From NCBI GenBank assembly GCA_964626405.1, contig CAZVFE010000051.1:1-12247 (forward strand): a DNA stretch of 12,247 nucleotides, in the 5' to 3' direction. This document shows positions 1 through 7,128 of this stretch, one piece after another. How positions within the stretch are numbered: the stretch's first letter is position 1; every line of letters begins with the position of its first letter. Source of the stretch: CAZVFE01 sp964626405. GTDB taxonomy: Bacteria; Bacteroidota; Bacteroidia; Cytophagales; Spirosomataceae. A program made the position numbers and the translations under genes. The notes under the pieces were generated by a model. The model was not told the DNA's origin, did no database searches, and saw only the letters and a list, made by a program, of their open reading frames with translations.

Positions 1-63
1 AAAACATAAATTAAATTTATGTTAATTATTAATTTACCTTATAATTATTCCAAACTACCAATA

Positions 64-71
64 TAAATTTG
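64..71 (+). promoter_or_regulatory. Candidate -7 box for the TonB-dependent receptor gene
   Basis: TAAATTTG matches the Bacteroidota -7 consensus TAnnTTTG exactly and lies 30 bases before the ATG at 102. This would put the transcription start near 78 and leave a leader of about 24 bases. No convincing TTTG-type -33 element is visible at the usual distance upstream, so the assignment rests on the -7 box and its position. The same octamer recurs before two other genes in the window. Confidence 0.5.
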
Positions 72-101
72 CACTTTCATTTTCACACTAAATAAATTTT
101 T

Positions 102-3100
102 ATGCACATTCAATTACTTAAAAATTGGACAAAAGTACTCCTTATTGCTTTGATACTTTTTGTCCCACAATTAAAAAGTATCGCTCAAGTTACCTCAGCA
201 GCCGTTTCAGGTATCGTGAAAACTGAAGCCGGAGAGTCCCTTCCTGGTGCCTCCATTCAGTTAATCCACCTTCCTTCAGGTACTACTTATGGAGCAAGCG
301 CAAATGAATCTGGGAAATACGTTATCCCTGGTGTACGTGTAGGCGGCCCCTACAAAATTATCGTTTCTTTCGTTGGTTATAAATCCCTAGAAATTAACGA
401 TATTTTCACTTCTCTTGGTCTTACCACCAATGCAAATGCCTCCCTTACAGAAGAATCTACTAACCTAAACGAAGTAATCGTCGTTGGAGGAAAAGACAAA
501 ATCTTCTCTAAAGAAAAAACTGGCGCCGCACAACAATTCACAAGAGATGAAATCACCTCCGTGCCTATTATCGGTGCTAGAACAATCGACGGTATCACCA
601 AATACAATCCCTTCGGTAATGGCTCCTCTTTCGGTGCACAAGATTCTCGTCTAAATAATTTTACAATCGACGGTTCCCAATTCAATAATAATTTTGGTTT
701 AGGCTCCTCCGCACAAGCGGGAGGTAGAACTGGCGCTTCAGCTATTTCCCTAGATGCCCTTGAACAAATTCAAGTAAATATCGCCCCTTTTGATATTCGT
801 CAATCCGGCTTCAACGGTGCTGGTATCAATGCCGTTACCCGTTCAGGTTCAAACGAAATCGAAGGCTCTGCCTACCAAATGCAAAGAAGTAATTCTAAAA
901 AATTCCTAGGTACTCAAGCGAGAGGTATCGATGTTACTTCTTCTACTTTCGAAGAAAAAGTACAAGGTTTTAGAATAGGTGCTCCTATTATTAAAAACAA
1001 ATTATTCATCTTCGGAAACTTCGAGTCTATCGTAAAAACTGAACCTGGTACTACCTGGATTTCCGATGGCTCTCCCCTATCTGGCTCTCAAGTTTCTCGC
1101 GTAACCTACGCAGATATGCAAGCCCTGTCCCAATTCATGAAAGATAAATTCAATTATATCACCGGCCCTTGGGAAGGCTTCTCCTTAAATAACGAATCCA
1201 AAAAATTCTTGATTCGTACAGATTGGAATATCAACGATAAACATAAATTAACTGCAAGATATGTTCACCATAATTCATCTGCAGAAACCCCTATTTCAAA
1301 CTCAAGATCTGCAGGTAATGGAAATAGAAGAGATCTATATACTGCCATGTCATTTAAAAACTCTGGATATATCATCCAAGATAATACCAGATCGGCGGTT
1401 TTAGAATTAAACTCTCGTTTCTCTAATACTATCCATAATAACTTGATCGTTTCGTACGACAAACAAAATGAAGATAGAGCTTATTTAGCACAATATTTCC
1501 CAACTATCGATATCCTGGATGGTTCGTCTACCTATACTTCCGTTGGTTTTGATCCTTTCACTCCTTCGAATAAATTAAATTATTGGACTTTCAATATCAC
1601 CAATAATATTACTAAATACACTGATAAACATGTTTTAGTGGCTGGTTTTAATTTCCAAAAATATAAATCCAACAATTTATTCTACCCTGCTTCAAACGGT
1701 GTTTATATTTTCAATAGCTTGGCTGATTTCTACGCTGCAGCAAACCAAAGTGTTGCAAATGGTGGACAACCTTCTACCCTAGCTCCTGCTAGATTCCAAT
1801 TCCGCTATTCAGCACTTCCTGGTGCAGCAGAACCCCTTCAAGTACTAAAAACAAATCGCTTAGATTTTTATTTCCAAGATGAATACTCCTATTCACAAAA
1901 TTTAAAACTAACCTTTGGATTACGTACGAATATCATTGGATTCGAAAATACAGCCCTAGAAAATAAAGCCATTTCTGCTCTTACCTTTAGAAATGGTGAA
2001 AAATGGAATACTGGCGTAATGCCAAAAACTCAAATCTTGTTCGAACCTAGAGTAGGCTTTAACTACGATTTAAAAGGAAAAGGAACAACTCAAATTAGAG
2101 GTGGTAGCGGTATCTTTACTGGTCGCCCTCCTTATGTTTTCCTTTCTAACCAAATCGGTAATAATGGAGTATTAACTGGATTTATCGACGTATCTGGAGC
2201 AAATGCAGCAAACTATGGTTTCACTGCTGATCCAAATAAATATTTTATCCCTTCTACTCCTACCCTTCCTTCTACTTTTGATATCGCCGTTACAGACCCG
2301 AACTATAAAATGCCTCAGGTTTGGAAAAATAACTTCGCTATCGACCAAAAACTTCCAATCTTTGGTTTAGTAGCAAGTGCTGAAATTCTATTGAACAGAA
2401 CAATCAATGCAGTTCACTATTATAATGCTAACCAAGAAGCTCCTACAGGGAAACTTTCTGGTTCAGATACGAGAGATTTATTCGCAGGAAATGATAATGG
2501 CGTAAGAATTAATGATAATGTTTCCATGGCTGCTGTTCTTACAAATAAAAATGGAGCTTATAATAATTCCCTTACTCTAAAATTAGAAAAACCTATCCAA
2601 GATGGTTTCTGGGGTTATGTTGCATGGACAACCTCTTCAGCTAAAGATTATATGAGTGCTGGTTCCATTGCATCTGGTAGTTTCCAAGGCGCGCGTTCAG
2701 TAAATGGAAATAATAACCTTTCACTTTCAAATTCTGATAACCTAATTCAAAATAGAATTGTAGGAATTCTTGGATATCGCCTAAATTATGGCAAAAAATT
2801 AGGTGGTGCTACTACCTTTACCCTAGGTTATGTTGGTTCTACAGGTAGTCCTTTCAGCTATACAGTTGCAGGTGACTTAAATGGTGATAGAATTTCAAAT
2901 AATGAACTAATCTATGTACCAAAATCTGCTTCAGAATTAACCTTCCAAGCCTTAACTGTAGGAAGCGGAGCGTCAGCAAAAACTTTTACAGTTGATCAAC
3001 AAGTAGCTGCTCTAGATAAATTCATTGATCAAGATCCTTATTTGTCTACAAGAAGAGGACAATATGCTGAAAGAAATGGACTATCGCTTCCGTTCTTAAA

Positions 3101-3410
3101 CCGTTTTGATTTTAGCATCGCTCAAGATGTAAATGTATTAATCGGCGGAAAGAAAAATGCTTTCCAAATTAGAATGGATATTCTTAATGTAGGAAACTTA
3201 CTGAATAATAACTGGGGTGTTTCTCAAAGAGCTAGCGCTCCTCAATTATTAAACTATAAATCAATTGCTGGTGGCGTACCAAAATATACACTTGCAACAA
3301 CAACAAATGCAAGTGGAGAGGTTATCCTTCCTACAGATTCATTCCAGTATAATTCATCTGTATATGATGTTTGGCAAGCACAATTAAGCTTAAGATATAT
3401 CTTCAACTAA
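102..3410 (+). CDS. Oar-like TonB-dependent outer-membrane receptor
   Basis: Predicted 1102-residue outer-membrane beta-barrel of the Oar-like, carboxypeptidase-regulatory-domain group of TonB-dependent receptors. Residues 1-29 form a signal peptide with a hydrophobic core and probable cleavage after SIAQ. Residues about 33-115 form a CarboxypepD_reg-like beta-sandwich (VSGIVKTEAGESLPGASI, then a GKYVIPGV-type turn). Residues about 120-250 form a plug-like region containing NEVIVVGG, FTIDGSQFNN and EQIQVNIAPFDIRQSGF, followed by NAVTRSGSN, a string typical of Oar homologues. The rest is barrel with many aromatic, alternating strands, ending in a terminal strand LRYIFN. The length fits Oar-like proteins (about 1000-1100). 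No SusD-like lipoprotein follows, so this is not a SusCD glycan importer pair. The ligand cannot be read from sequence. The start gives a proper signal peptide. The 5' part is richer in C-ending codons than the 3' part. Confidence 0.9.
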   Translation: MHIQLLKNWTKVLLIALILFVPQLKSIAQVTSAAVSGIVKTEAGESLPGASIQLIHLPSGTTYGASANESGKYVIPGVRVGGPYKIIVSFVGYKSLEINDIFTSLGLTTNANASLTEESTNLNEVIVVGGKDKIFSKEKTGAAQQFTRDEITSVPIIGARTIDGITKYNPFGNGSSFGAQDSRLNNFTIDGSQFNNNFGLGSSAQAGGRTGASAISLDALEQIQVNIAPFDIRQSGFNGAGINAVTRSGSNEIEGSAYQMQRSNSKKFLGTQARGIDVTSSTFEEKVQGFRIGAPIIKNKLFIFGNFESIVKTEPGTTWISDGSPLSGSQVSRVTYADMQALSQFMKDKFNYITGPWEGFSLNNESKKFLIRTDWNINDKHKLTARYVHHNSSAETPISNSRSAGNGNRRDLYTAMSFKNSGYIIQDNTRSAVLELNSRFSNTIHNNLIVSYDKQNEDRAYLAQYFPTIDILDGSSTYTSVGFDPFTPSNKLNYWTFNITNNITKYTDKHVLVAGFNFQKYKSNNLFYPASNGVYIFNSLADFYAAANQSVANGGQPSTLAPARFQFRYSALPGAAEPLQVLKTNRLDFYFQDEYSYSQNLKLTFGLRTNIIGFENTALENKAISALTFRNGEKWNTGVMPKTQILFEPRVGFNYDLKGKGTTQIRGGSGIFTGRPPYVFLSNQIGNNGVLTGFIDVSGANAANYGFTADPNKYFIPSTPTLPSTFDIAVTDPNYKMPQVWKNNFAIDQKLPIFGLVASAEILLNRTINAVHYYNANQEAPTGKLSGSDTRDLFAGNDNGVRINDNVSMAAVLTNKNGAYNNSLTLKLEKPIQDGFWGYVAWTTSSAKDYMSAGSIASGSFQGARSVNGNNNLSLSNSDNLIQNRIVGILGYRLNYGKKLGGATTFTLGYVGSTGSPFSYTVAGDLNGDRISNNELIYVPKSASELTFQALTVGSGASAKTFTVDQQVAALDKFIDQDPYLSTRRGQYAERNGLSLPFLNRFDFSIAQDVNVLIGGKKNAFQIRMDILNVGNLLNNNWGVSQRASAPQLLNYKSIAGGVPKYTLATTTNASGEVILPTDSFQYNSSVYDVWQAQLSLRYIFN

Positions 3411-3454
3411 GATAAAAATATTAAAGAGTAAATAATAAAAGGTAAAATTTAAAA

Positions 3455-3482
3455 GGAGCGGGATTTTCCTGCTCTTTTTTTT
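3455..3482 (+). terminator. Rho-independent terminator after the receptor gene
   Basis: GAGCGGG (3456-3462) pairs with CCTGCTC (3468-3474), with one G-T wobble, around a five-base ATTTT loop. An uninterrupted run of eight T (3475-3482) follows, preceded by A's that extend the stem. It lies 45 bases after the receptor stop. The T-run overlaps the stop codon of the convergent dehydrogenase gene (3481-3483). On the minus strand the same hairpin is followed by CTTTTAAATTTTA, so it may also stop transcription from that gene, less efficiently. Confidence 0.9.
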
Positions 3483-4455
3483 ATATCTCAATCATGATTT
3501 TTATTTCATTCATATATTCTTTTAATAATTTATTCTGAAAAAAATTAATCAGATCACCAGACTTTAATTCTCTTGTAATTATCTTCTCCACAGGAACCTT
3601 TCCCGATTCCAACCATTCAATAACTTTTTCAAAATCTTCCTTCGTAGCATTTCTACTACTCATTAAACTGGCCTCTCTTTTATGGAATTCAGGATGCGAA
3701 AAACTGAATTTTTCCTTTTGAAGTCCCACCAATATATATTTCCCTGAATGATCCAGATAATCAATCCCGGATTCTATTGCTTTTAAATTCCCTGTTGCAT
3801 CAATCACCACTCCAAATTTATCTCCTTGAACAAATCTTTTTGAACCTTCCACCAGCTCCAAGGCCTTTTCCAACCTCCCCTCATTCAATTCCATAAAATA
3901 TACTTCAGCACCCATCAAGGCACCACTTAAACCCGTTAAAATACCAATCGGCCCCGCCCCAATTACTAATACCCTTTCTCCTTTCCCTAAACCAGACCGT
4001 TTAATTCCATGTAAACCGATAGACATTGGCTCCACGATAGCCAAAGATTTAGTAGGCAATCCCCTGCCCCCAATGATAAAATCTTCAGGAACGGAAACAT
4101 ATTCAACCATTCCTCCATCTACATGTACCCCATAAACTGCTAATTTTTCACAACAATTTGTTTTACCAGATCGACAAGCATAACATTTACCACAATGAAA
4201 ATAAGGAATGATGGTTACATTTTCCCCATTCGAAAATTTTGTAGAACCATTCGAATCAATAATCTTTCCTCCTAATTCATGTCCCAATCTCCTCGGATAA
4301 CTAAAAAAAGGCTGGGTTCCCTCAAAGGCATGTATGTCCGTTCCACAAATTCCAATATGATGAATTTGAACTAAAATTTCTCCTTCTTCTATTTTCGGCA
4401 TTGATAATTCCTGATGAATCATCCTTCCTGGTTCCTCACAAACCCATGAATTCAT
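3481..4455 (-). CDS. Zinc-dependent polyol/alcohol dehydrogenase (MDR superfamily)
   Basis: A 324-residue cytosolic medium-chain dehydrogenase that should oxidise a secondary alcohol, polyol or sugar acid using NAD+. The GroES-like N-terminal half carries catalytic zinc ligands Cys37 (in GICGTD), His59 and Glu60 (in GHE) and Glu142 (in VEP). The structural zinc lobe has Cys88, Cys91, Cys94 and Cys102 in the C-x2-C-x2-C-x7-C pattern. The Rossmann motif is GAGPIG at 166-171. Glu189 after the second strand favours NAD over NADP. The C-terminal SSRNATKEDFEKVIEWL resembles the LgoD/RspB/threonine-dehydrogenase branch, which acts on sugar acids and polyols; the substrate itself is inferred only to that level. 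It is slightly shorter than the usual 340-350 residues, with all key residues present. The gene is a single unit, convergent with the receptor gene and divergent from the gene at 4519. Confidence 0.88.
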   Translation of the reverse strand: MNSWVCEEPGRMIHQELSMPKIEEGEILVQIHHIGICGTDIHAFEGTQPFFSYPRRLGHELGGKIIDSNGSTKFSNGENVTIIPYFHCGKCYACRSGKTNCCEKLAVYGVHVDGGMVEYVSVPEDFIIGGRGLPTKSLAIVEPMSIGLHGIKRSGLGKGERVLVIGAGPIGILTGLSGALMGAEVYFMELNEGRLEKALELVEGSKRFVQGDKFGVVIDATGNLKAIESGIDYLDHSGKYILVGLQKEKFSFSHPEFHKREASLMSSRNATKEDFEKVIEWLESGKVPVEKIITRELKSGDLINFFQNKLLKEYMNEIKIMIEI

Positions 4456-4465
4456 AGTTAATTAA

Positions 4466-4494
4466 TTTAGGTTTAAAAAATATCAGTAAATTTG
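4466..4494 (+). promoter_or_regulatory. Candidate Bacteroidota promoter for the DUF922-type gene
   Basis: TAAATTTG (4487-4494) is an exact -7 box. TTTA (4466-4469), 17 bases upstream, is a one-mismatch -33 element. Transcription would start near 4500, about 20 bases before the TTG start at 4519, which supports that start. The site lies in the 63-base spacer between divergent genes. A promoter for the dehydrogenase must lie here too, but I could not resolve one. Confidence 0.5.
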
Positions 4495-4518
4495 ACTAAA
4501 TATAATTAGAATAATATT

Positions 4519-5376
4519 TTGAAGAAATTAATCTCTCTAATTTTCAGCATTTTTCTTTCAATTAATCTATTCAGCCAATCGATTCCTCCTTTTTATATTG
4601 ATCAAATCAATTGGGAGATAGAATCACCTATAAAGAAGGAAACAGAATCTATTCTAAAATCTAATCAAATATTTCAAGAAAATAGCATTTCAATTAATTT
4701 GATATTCACTCAATTTAAAGAAATTTATCCGAATAGCTGGGAAATTGAAACAAAATGGACTATTAACAAAGACTTAATCGAAAATGAAGAATTATTCAGC
4801 TATAAAATTCAGTTTAAAACAAGTGGAAAATTCAATAAAGAAATATTTGCGAAAGAACTATGTAAATCAATCAAAAGGGATTTAACTGAATGGTGGAACA
4901 AAAATGCCCTTAACAATCCAAAATTGGCAAAAGAAATAATCATAAATTTTATTCCAGATAAAAAAGGAATTGAAAATTCAGATACCCTCTGTTACCCTTT
5001 AAGAAAATTAGAATGGAAGGATTTTAAAAATAGAATCCCTCCAAATTCAAACCATGCTGGTTTTATCATGACAAATTTCGAATATTCCATGAAAGATTCC
5101 GTGGTCAATGGAATTATCTATGTGGATATTCAACTTAAAACCTATATGGTTAAATCTCAATCTGGAGTTTCAAGTGAGGAGGAGGATATTCGAGTATTAA
5201 ATCATGAACAAAAACATTTTGATATTGCCAATGAAATTGCACAGGATTTCAAGAAAAAGGTAATTTCAAAGAAATTCAGACCTCTTTGGTATGAATCAGA
5301 AATTTATTGGTTATTTCTAGATGCAAATAGAGATTTAGATTATAAACAAAAAGCATTTGACAAAAACCGATATTAA
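4519..5376 (+). CDS. Exported DUF922-type protein, putative zinc-dependent protease
   Basis: A 285-residue protein with signal peptide MKKLISLIFSIFLSINLFSQ (residues 1-20), so probably periplasmic or outside the cell. Residues 21-150 are a lysine- and isoleucine-rich region that I do not recognise. Residues about 155-255 resemble DUF922: a Leu-x-Trp-x-Asp-Phe stretch (LEWKDF), a segment of beta-strands (NGIIYVDIQLKTYM), then HEQKHFDIA with His229, Glu230 and His233 in a HExxH-like arrangement. DUF922 is described as a putative zinc-dependent protease family. Catalysis is not shown by the sequence, and the substrate is unknown. The start codon is TTG. It is chosen because it gives a complete signal peptide and sits just downstream of a good promoter. 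The gene looks monocistronic; the nearest terminator is about 160 bases downstream. Confidence 0.8.
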   Translation: MKKLISLIFSIFLSINLFSQSIPPFYIDQINWEIESPIKKETESILKSNQIFQENSISINLIFTQFKEIYPNSWEIETKWTINKDLIENEELFSYKIQFKTSGKFNKEIFAKELCKSIKRDLTEWWNKNALNNPKLAKEIIINFIPDKKGIENSDTLCYPLRKLEWKDFKNRIPPNSNHAGFIMTNFEYSMKDSVVNGIIYVDIQLKTYMVKSQSGVSSEEEDIRVLNHEQKHFDIANEIAQDFKKKVISKKFRPLWYESEIYWLFLDANRDLDYKQKAFDKNRY

Positions 5377-5533
5377 AATTATCCAATAATTTACCCTAAT
5401 CAAACTATTAATATTAACATTTTCTTAATCTTAAATAATCTGATTTTCAATTAATTAGAATTAATTTTGACATGCAATCATAATTAAATGTTTAGTTAAG
5501 AAATTATATTTATAGCTTGAATAACGGTGAAAT

Positions 5534-5563
5534 AAAACTGCTTAAGATTTAGGCAGTTTTTTT
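5534..5563 (+). terminator. Rho-independent terminator, about 160 bases beyond the DUF922-type gene
   Basis: AAAACTGC (5534-5541) pairs with GCAGTTTT (5553-5560). The stem extends inward through T-G, T-A, A-T and A-T to a three-base GAT loop, giving a 12-bp hairpin. The closing T's and the following bases give a run of seven T (5557-5563). It ends either a long 3' untranslated region of the upstream gene or a separate short transcript. Confidence 0.85.
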
Positions 5564-5616
5564 ATTTATTATCTTATTCTTATAAATTTTATGAAAAATT
5601 TAATAAAATGGGTAAA

Positions 5617-5650
5617 TTTCTACTTAAATTACCTTTCAAAAGTAAATTTG
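5617..5650 (+). promoter_or_regulatory. Candidate promoter of the pnt operon
   Basis: The exact -7 box TAAATTTG at 5643-5650 is preceded, 22 bases upstream, by TTTC (5617-5620), a one-mismatch -33 element. The start of transcription would be near 5657, about 32 bases before the pntAA ATG. The box and its flanks (5641-5657) match the promoter region at 4485-4501 at 16 of 17 positions. An imperfect inverted repeat overlaps the -33 side. Confidence 0.55.
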
Positions 5651-5688
5651 TCTAAATTTTAAATCAAAAAAATTACAAAATTAAAGAT

Positions 5689-6816
5689 ATGCGAATAGGC
5701 GTACTAAAGGAAACAAAGCCCCTTGAAAATAGAGTTGCTTTGAGTCCGGATGCAGTAAAATTACTTATTAAAAAGGGTTTTACAGTAAGCATTGAAAAGG
5801 GAGCAGGAGAGAATTCAAAATTTTTAGATCAAGACTATTCAGAAGTTGGGGCTTCCATTCTAAGTCAAAAAGAAATTTTCCAATCTCAAGTACTATTTAA
5901 AGTTAATTCTTTTACCTTGGACGAAGTGGCAAATATGAATCCAGAAACGATTTGTATTTCCTTTTTATATGCTTATACTCAACCAGAATTATTGGAAGCC
6001 TTTAAAAAACAAAAAATCCATTCTTTTGCAATGGATGCAGTTCCAAGAATTTCAAGAGCCCAAAAAATGGATGCCCTGAGTTCACAGGCAAACTTAGCTG
6101 GTTATAAAACAGTTCTTTTAGGTGCAAATGCGCTGACAAAAATATTTCCATTAATGATGACCGCGGCTGGAACTATCACTCCAGCGAAGGTATTAATTTT
6201 TGGCGCAGGAGTTGCCGGACTTCAAGCTATTGCTACAGCCAAAAGATTAGGGGCTGTTGTGGAAGTATCGGATGTTCGTCCGGAAACCAAGGAACAAGTT
6301 GAATCCTTAGGAGGAAGATTCCTGACAGTAGAAGGTGCTGAGGAGGTAAAAACCGAAGGTGGATATGCCAAAGAAGTTTCTGCTGAATTTTTAGCGAAGC
6401 AAAAACTCTTAATCGAAGATAAAATCAAAGAAGCAGACATCGTAATTACTACTGCCTTAGTGATTGGTAAAAAAGCTCCGATTTTAATAACAGAAGACAT
6501 GGTAAAATCCATGAAGAAAGGTTCTGTAATTGTGGATATGGCAGTTGAATCTGGAGGAAATTGTGCTGTTTCAGAAATGAATAAAACGGTAGAAAAATAC
6601 GGTGTTACCATTATCGGAGAATCCAATCTTCCCTCTACCCTTGCAACAGATGCTTCGCAATTATATGCAACGAATATCGCTACCCTATTTATGCACTTAG
6701 CAACACCAGAAGGCATGAAATGGGAAAGAGAAGAAGATATCACCAAGGGAAGTTTAATTACCTACCAAGGAGAATTAGTACATGAGTTTACAAAATCAAT
6801 CTTAGAAAATAAATAA
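5689..6816 (+). CDS. pntAA: NAD(P) transhydrogenase subunit alpha part 1 (domain I, NAD-binding)
   Basis: Cytoplasmic 375-residue domain I of the proton-translocating transhydrogenase, which binds NAD(H) and passes hydride to or from NADP(H) on PntB. The N-terminus RIGVLKE and ENRVALSP (residues 2-20) is typical of the alanine dehydrogenase/PNT N-terminal domain. The loop PRISRAQKMDALSSQANLAGY (119-139) carries Arg120, Gln125 and Asp128, equivalent to the Arg127-Gln132-Asp135 hydride-transfer site of Rhodospirillum rubrum. The NAD motif is GAGVAGLQA (172-180), with Asp195 in SDVRPE closing the second strand. KEQVESLGG (201-209) is also typical. The protein ends without membrane helices, so this is the split, three-subunit form rather than the fused E. 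coli PntA. Its stop is 2 bases before pntAB, so the two are surely co-transcribed. The ATG start matches the family. Confidence 0.96.
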   Translation: MRIGVLKETKPLENRVALSPDAVKLLIKKGFTVSIEKGAGENSKFLDQDYSEVGASILSQKEIFQSQVLFKVNSFTLDEVANMNPETICISFLYAYTQPELLEAFKKQKIHSFAMDAVPRISRAQKMDALSSQANLAGYKTVLLGANALTKIFPLMMTAAGTITPAKVLIFGAGVAGLQAIATAKRLGAVVEVSDVRPETKEQVESLGGRFLTVEGAEEVKTEGGYAKEVSAEFLAKQKLLIEDKIKEADIVITTALVIGKKAPILITEDMVKSMKKGSVIVDMAVESGGNCAVSEMNKTVEKYGVTIIGESNLPSTLATDASQLYATNIATLFMHLATPEGMKWEREEDITKGSLITYQGELVHEFTKSILENK

Positions 6817-6818
6817 TC

Positions 6819-7106
6819 ATGGGAATAGATGCTTTAATCATATTAGTATATGTTTTGGTGCTAGCCAGCTTTTTAGGCTTTGAATTAATTTCAAAAGTTC
6901 CACCAACCCTCCATACTCCTTTAATGTCTGGATCCAATGCAATATCAGGTATTACCATGGTAGGTGCAATTTTAGCTTGTAATGAAGCAGGATTAACCTC
7001 TGTGAGTAAAATACTTGGGATGCTAGCCTTAATTTTAGCCTCAATCAATGTGGTTGGAGGTTATGCTGTTACAGACAGAATGTTAAAGATGTTTAAGAAA
7101 AAATAA
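6819..7106 (+). CDS. pntAB: NAD(P) transhydrogenase subunit alpha part 2 (membrane)
   Basis: A small 95-residue inner-membrane subunit forming part of domain II, the proton path. It has three hydrophobic segments (about residues 4-22, 43-55 and 64-80) and the hallmark HTPLMSGSNAISG at 32-44, which in fused PntA proteins marks the start of the alpha-chain membrane region. The C-terminus TDRMLKMFKKK is basic, as expected on the cytoplasmic side. It starts 2 bases after pntAA and ends 22 bases before pntB. Ser43 stands where I recall Thermus thermophilus having the proton-channel His42. Confidence 0.95.
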   Translation: MGIDALIILVYVLVLASFLGFELISKVPPTLHTPLMSGSNAISGITMVGAILACNEAGLTSVSKILGMLALILASINVVGGYAVTDRMLKMFKKK

Positions 7107-7128
7107 TTAGACCTGAATCGAAATTAGA

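Larger units (their letters stand above)
5377..5688. other. 312-base gene-free stretch between the DUF922-type gene and the pnt operon
   Basis: I see no convincing open reading frame here; both strands are very AT-rich with many stops. Features visible in order are: a perfect repeat and palindrome AATTAATT-AG-AATTAATT at 5449-5466; a TTTTGACA-like string at 5465-5472; the strong terminator hairpin at 5534-5563; an imperfect inverted repeat at 5611-5633; and the -7 box for pntAA at 5643-5650. The terminator lies unusually far from the upstream stop codon. Confidence 0.7.

Noticed and set aside
377..685. A 102-codon minus-strand open frame inside the receptor gene
   Set aside because: It is antisense to the conserved plug region and has no motif of its own.
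102..4455. A polysaccharide utilization locus (SusC/SusD type) combining the receptor with the sulfatase
   Set aside because: No SusD-like gene, glycoside hydrolase or sensor-regulator is present, the receptor is Oar-like rather than SusC-like, and the sulfatase lies about 7 kb away on the other strand beyond unrelated genes.
5449..5466. The palindrome/repeat AATTAATT-AG-AATTAATT as an operator
   Set aside because: It is made only of A/T-rich words that are frequent by chance here and is not placed against a convincing promoter.
6222..6746. A 174-codon open frame on the minus strand inside pntAA
   Set aside because: It lies wholly antisense to a strongly conserved gene, its translation is Ser/Thr/Ile-rich without recognisable motifs, and it has no promoter or spacing of its own. 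It is a shadow frame.
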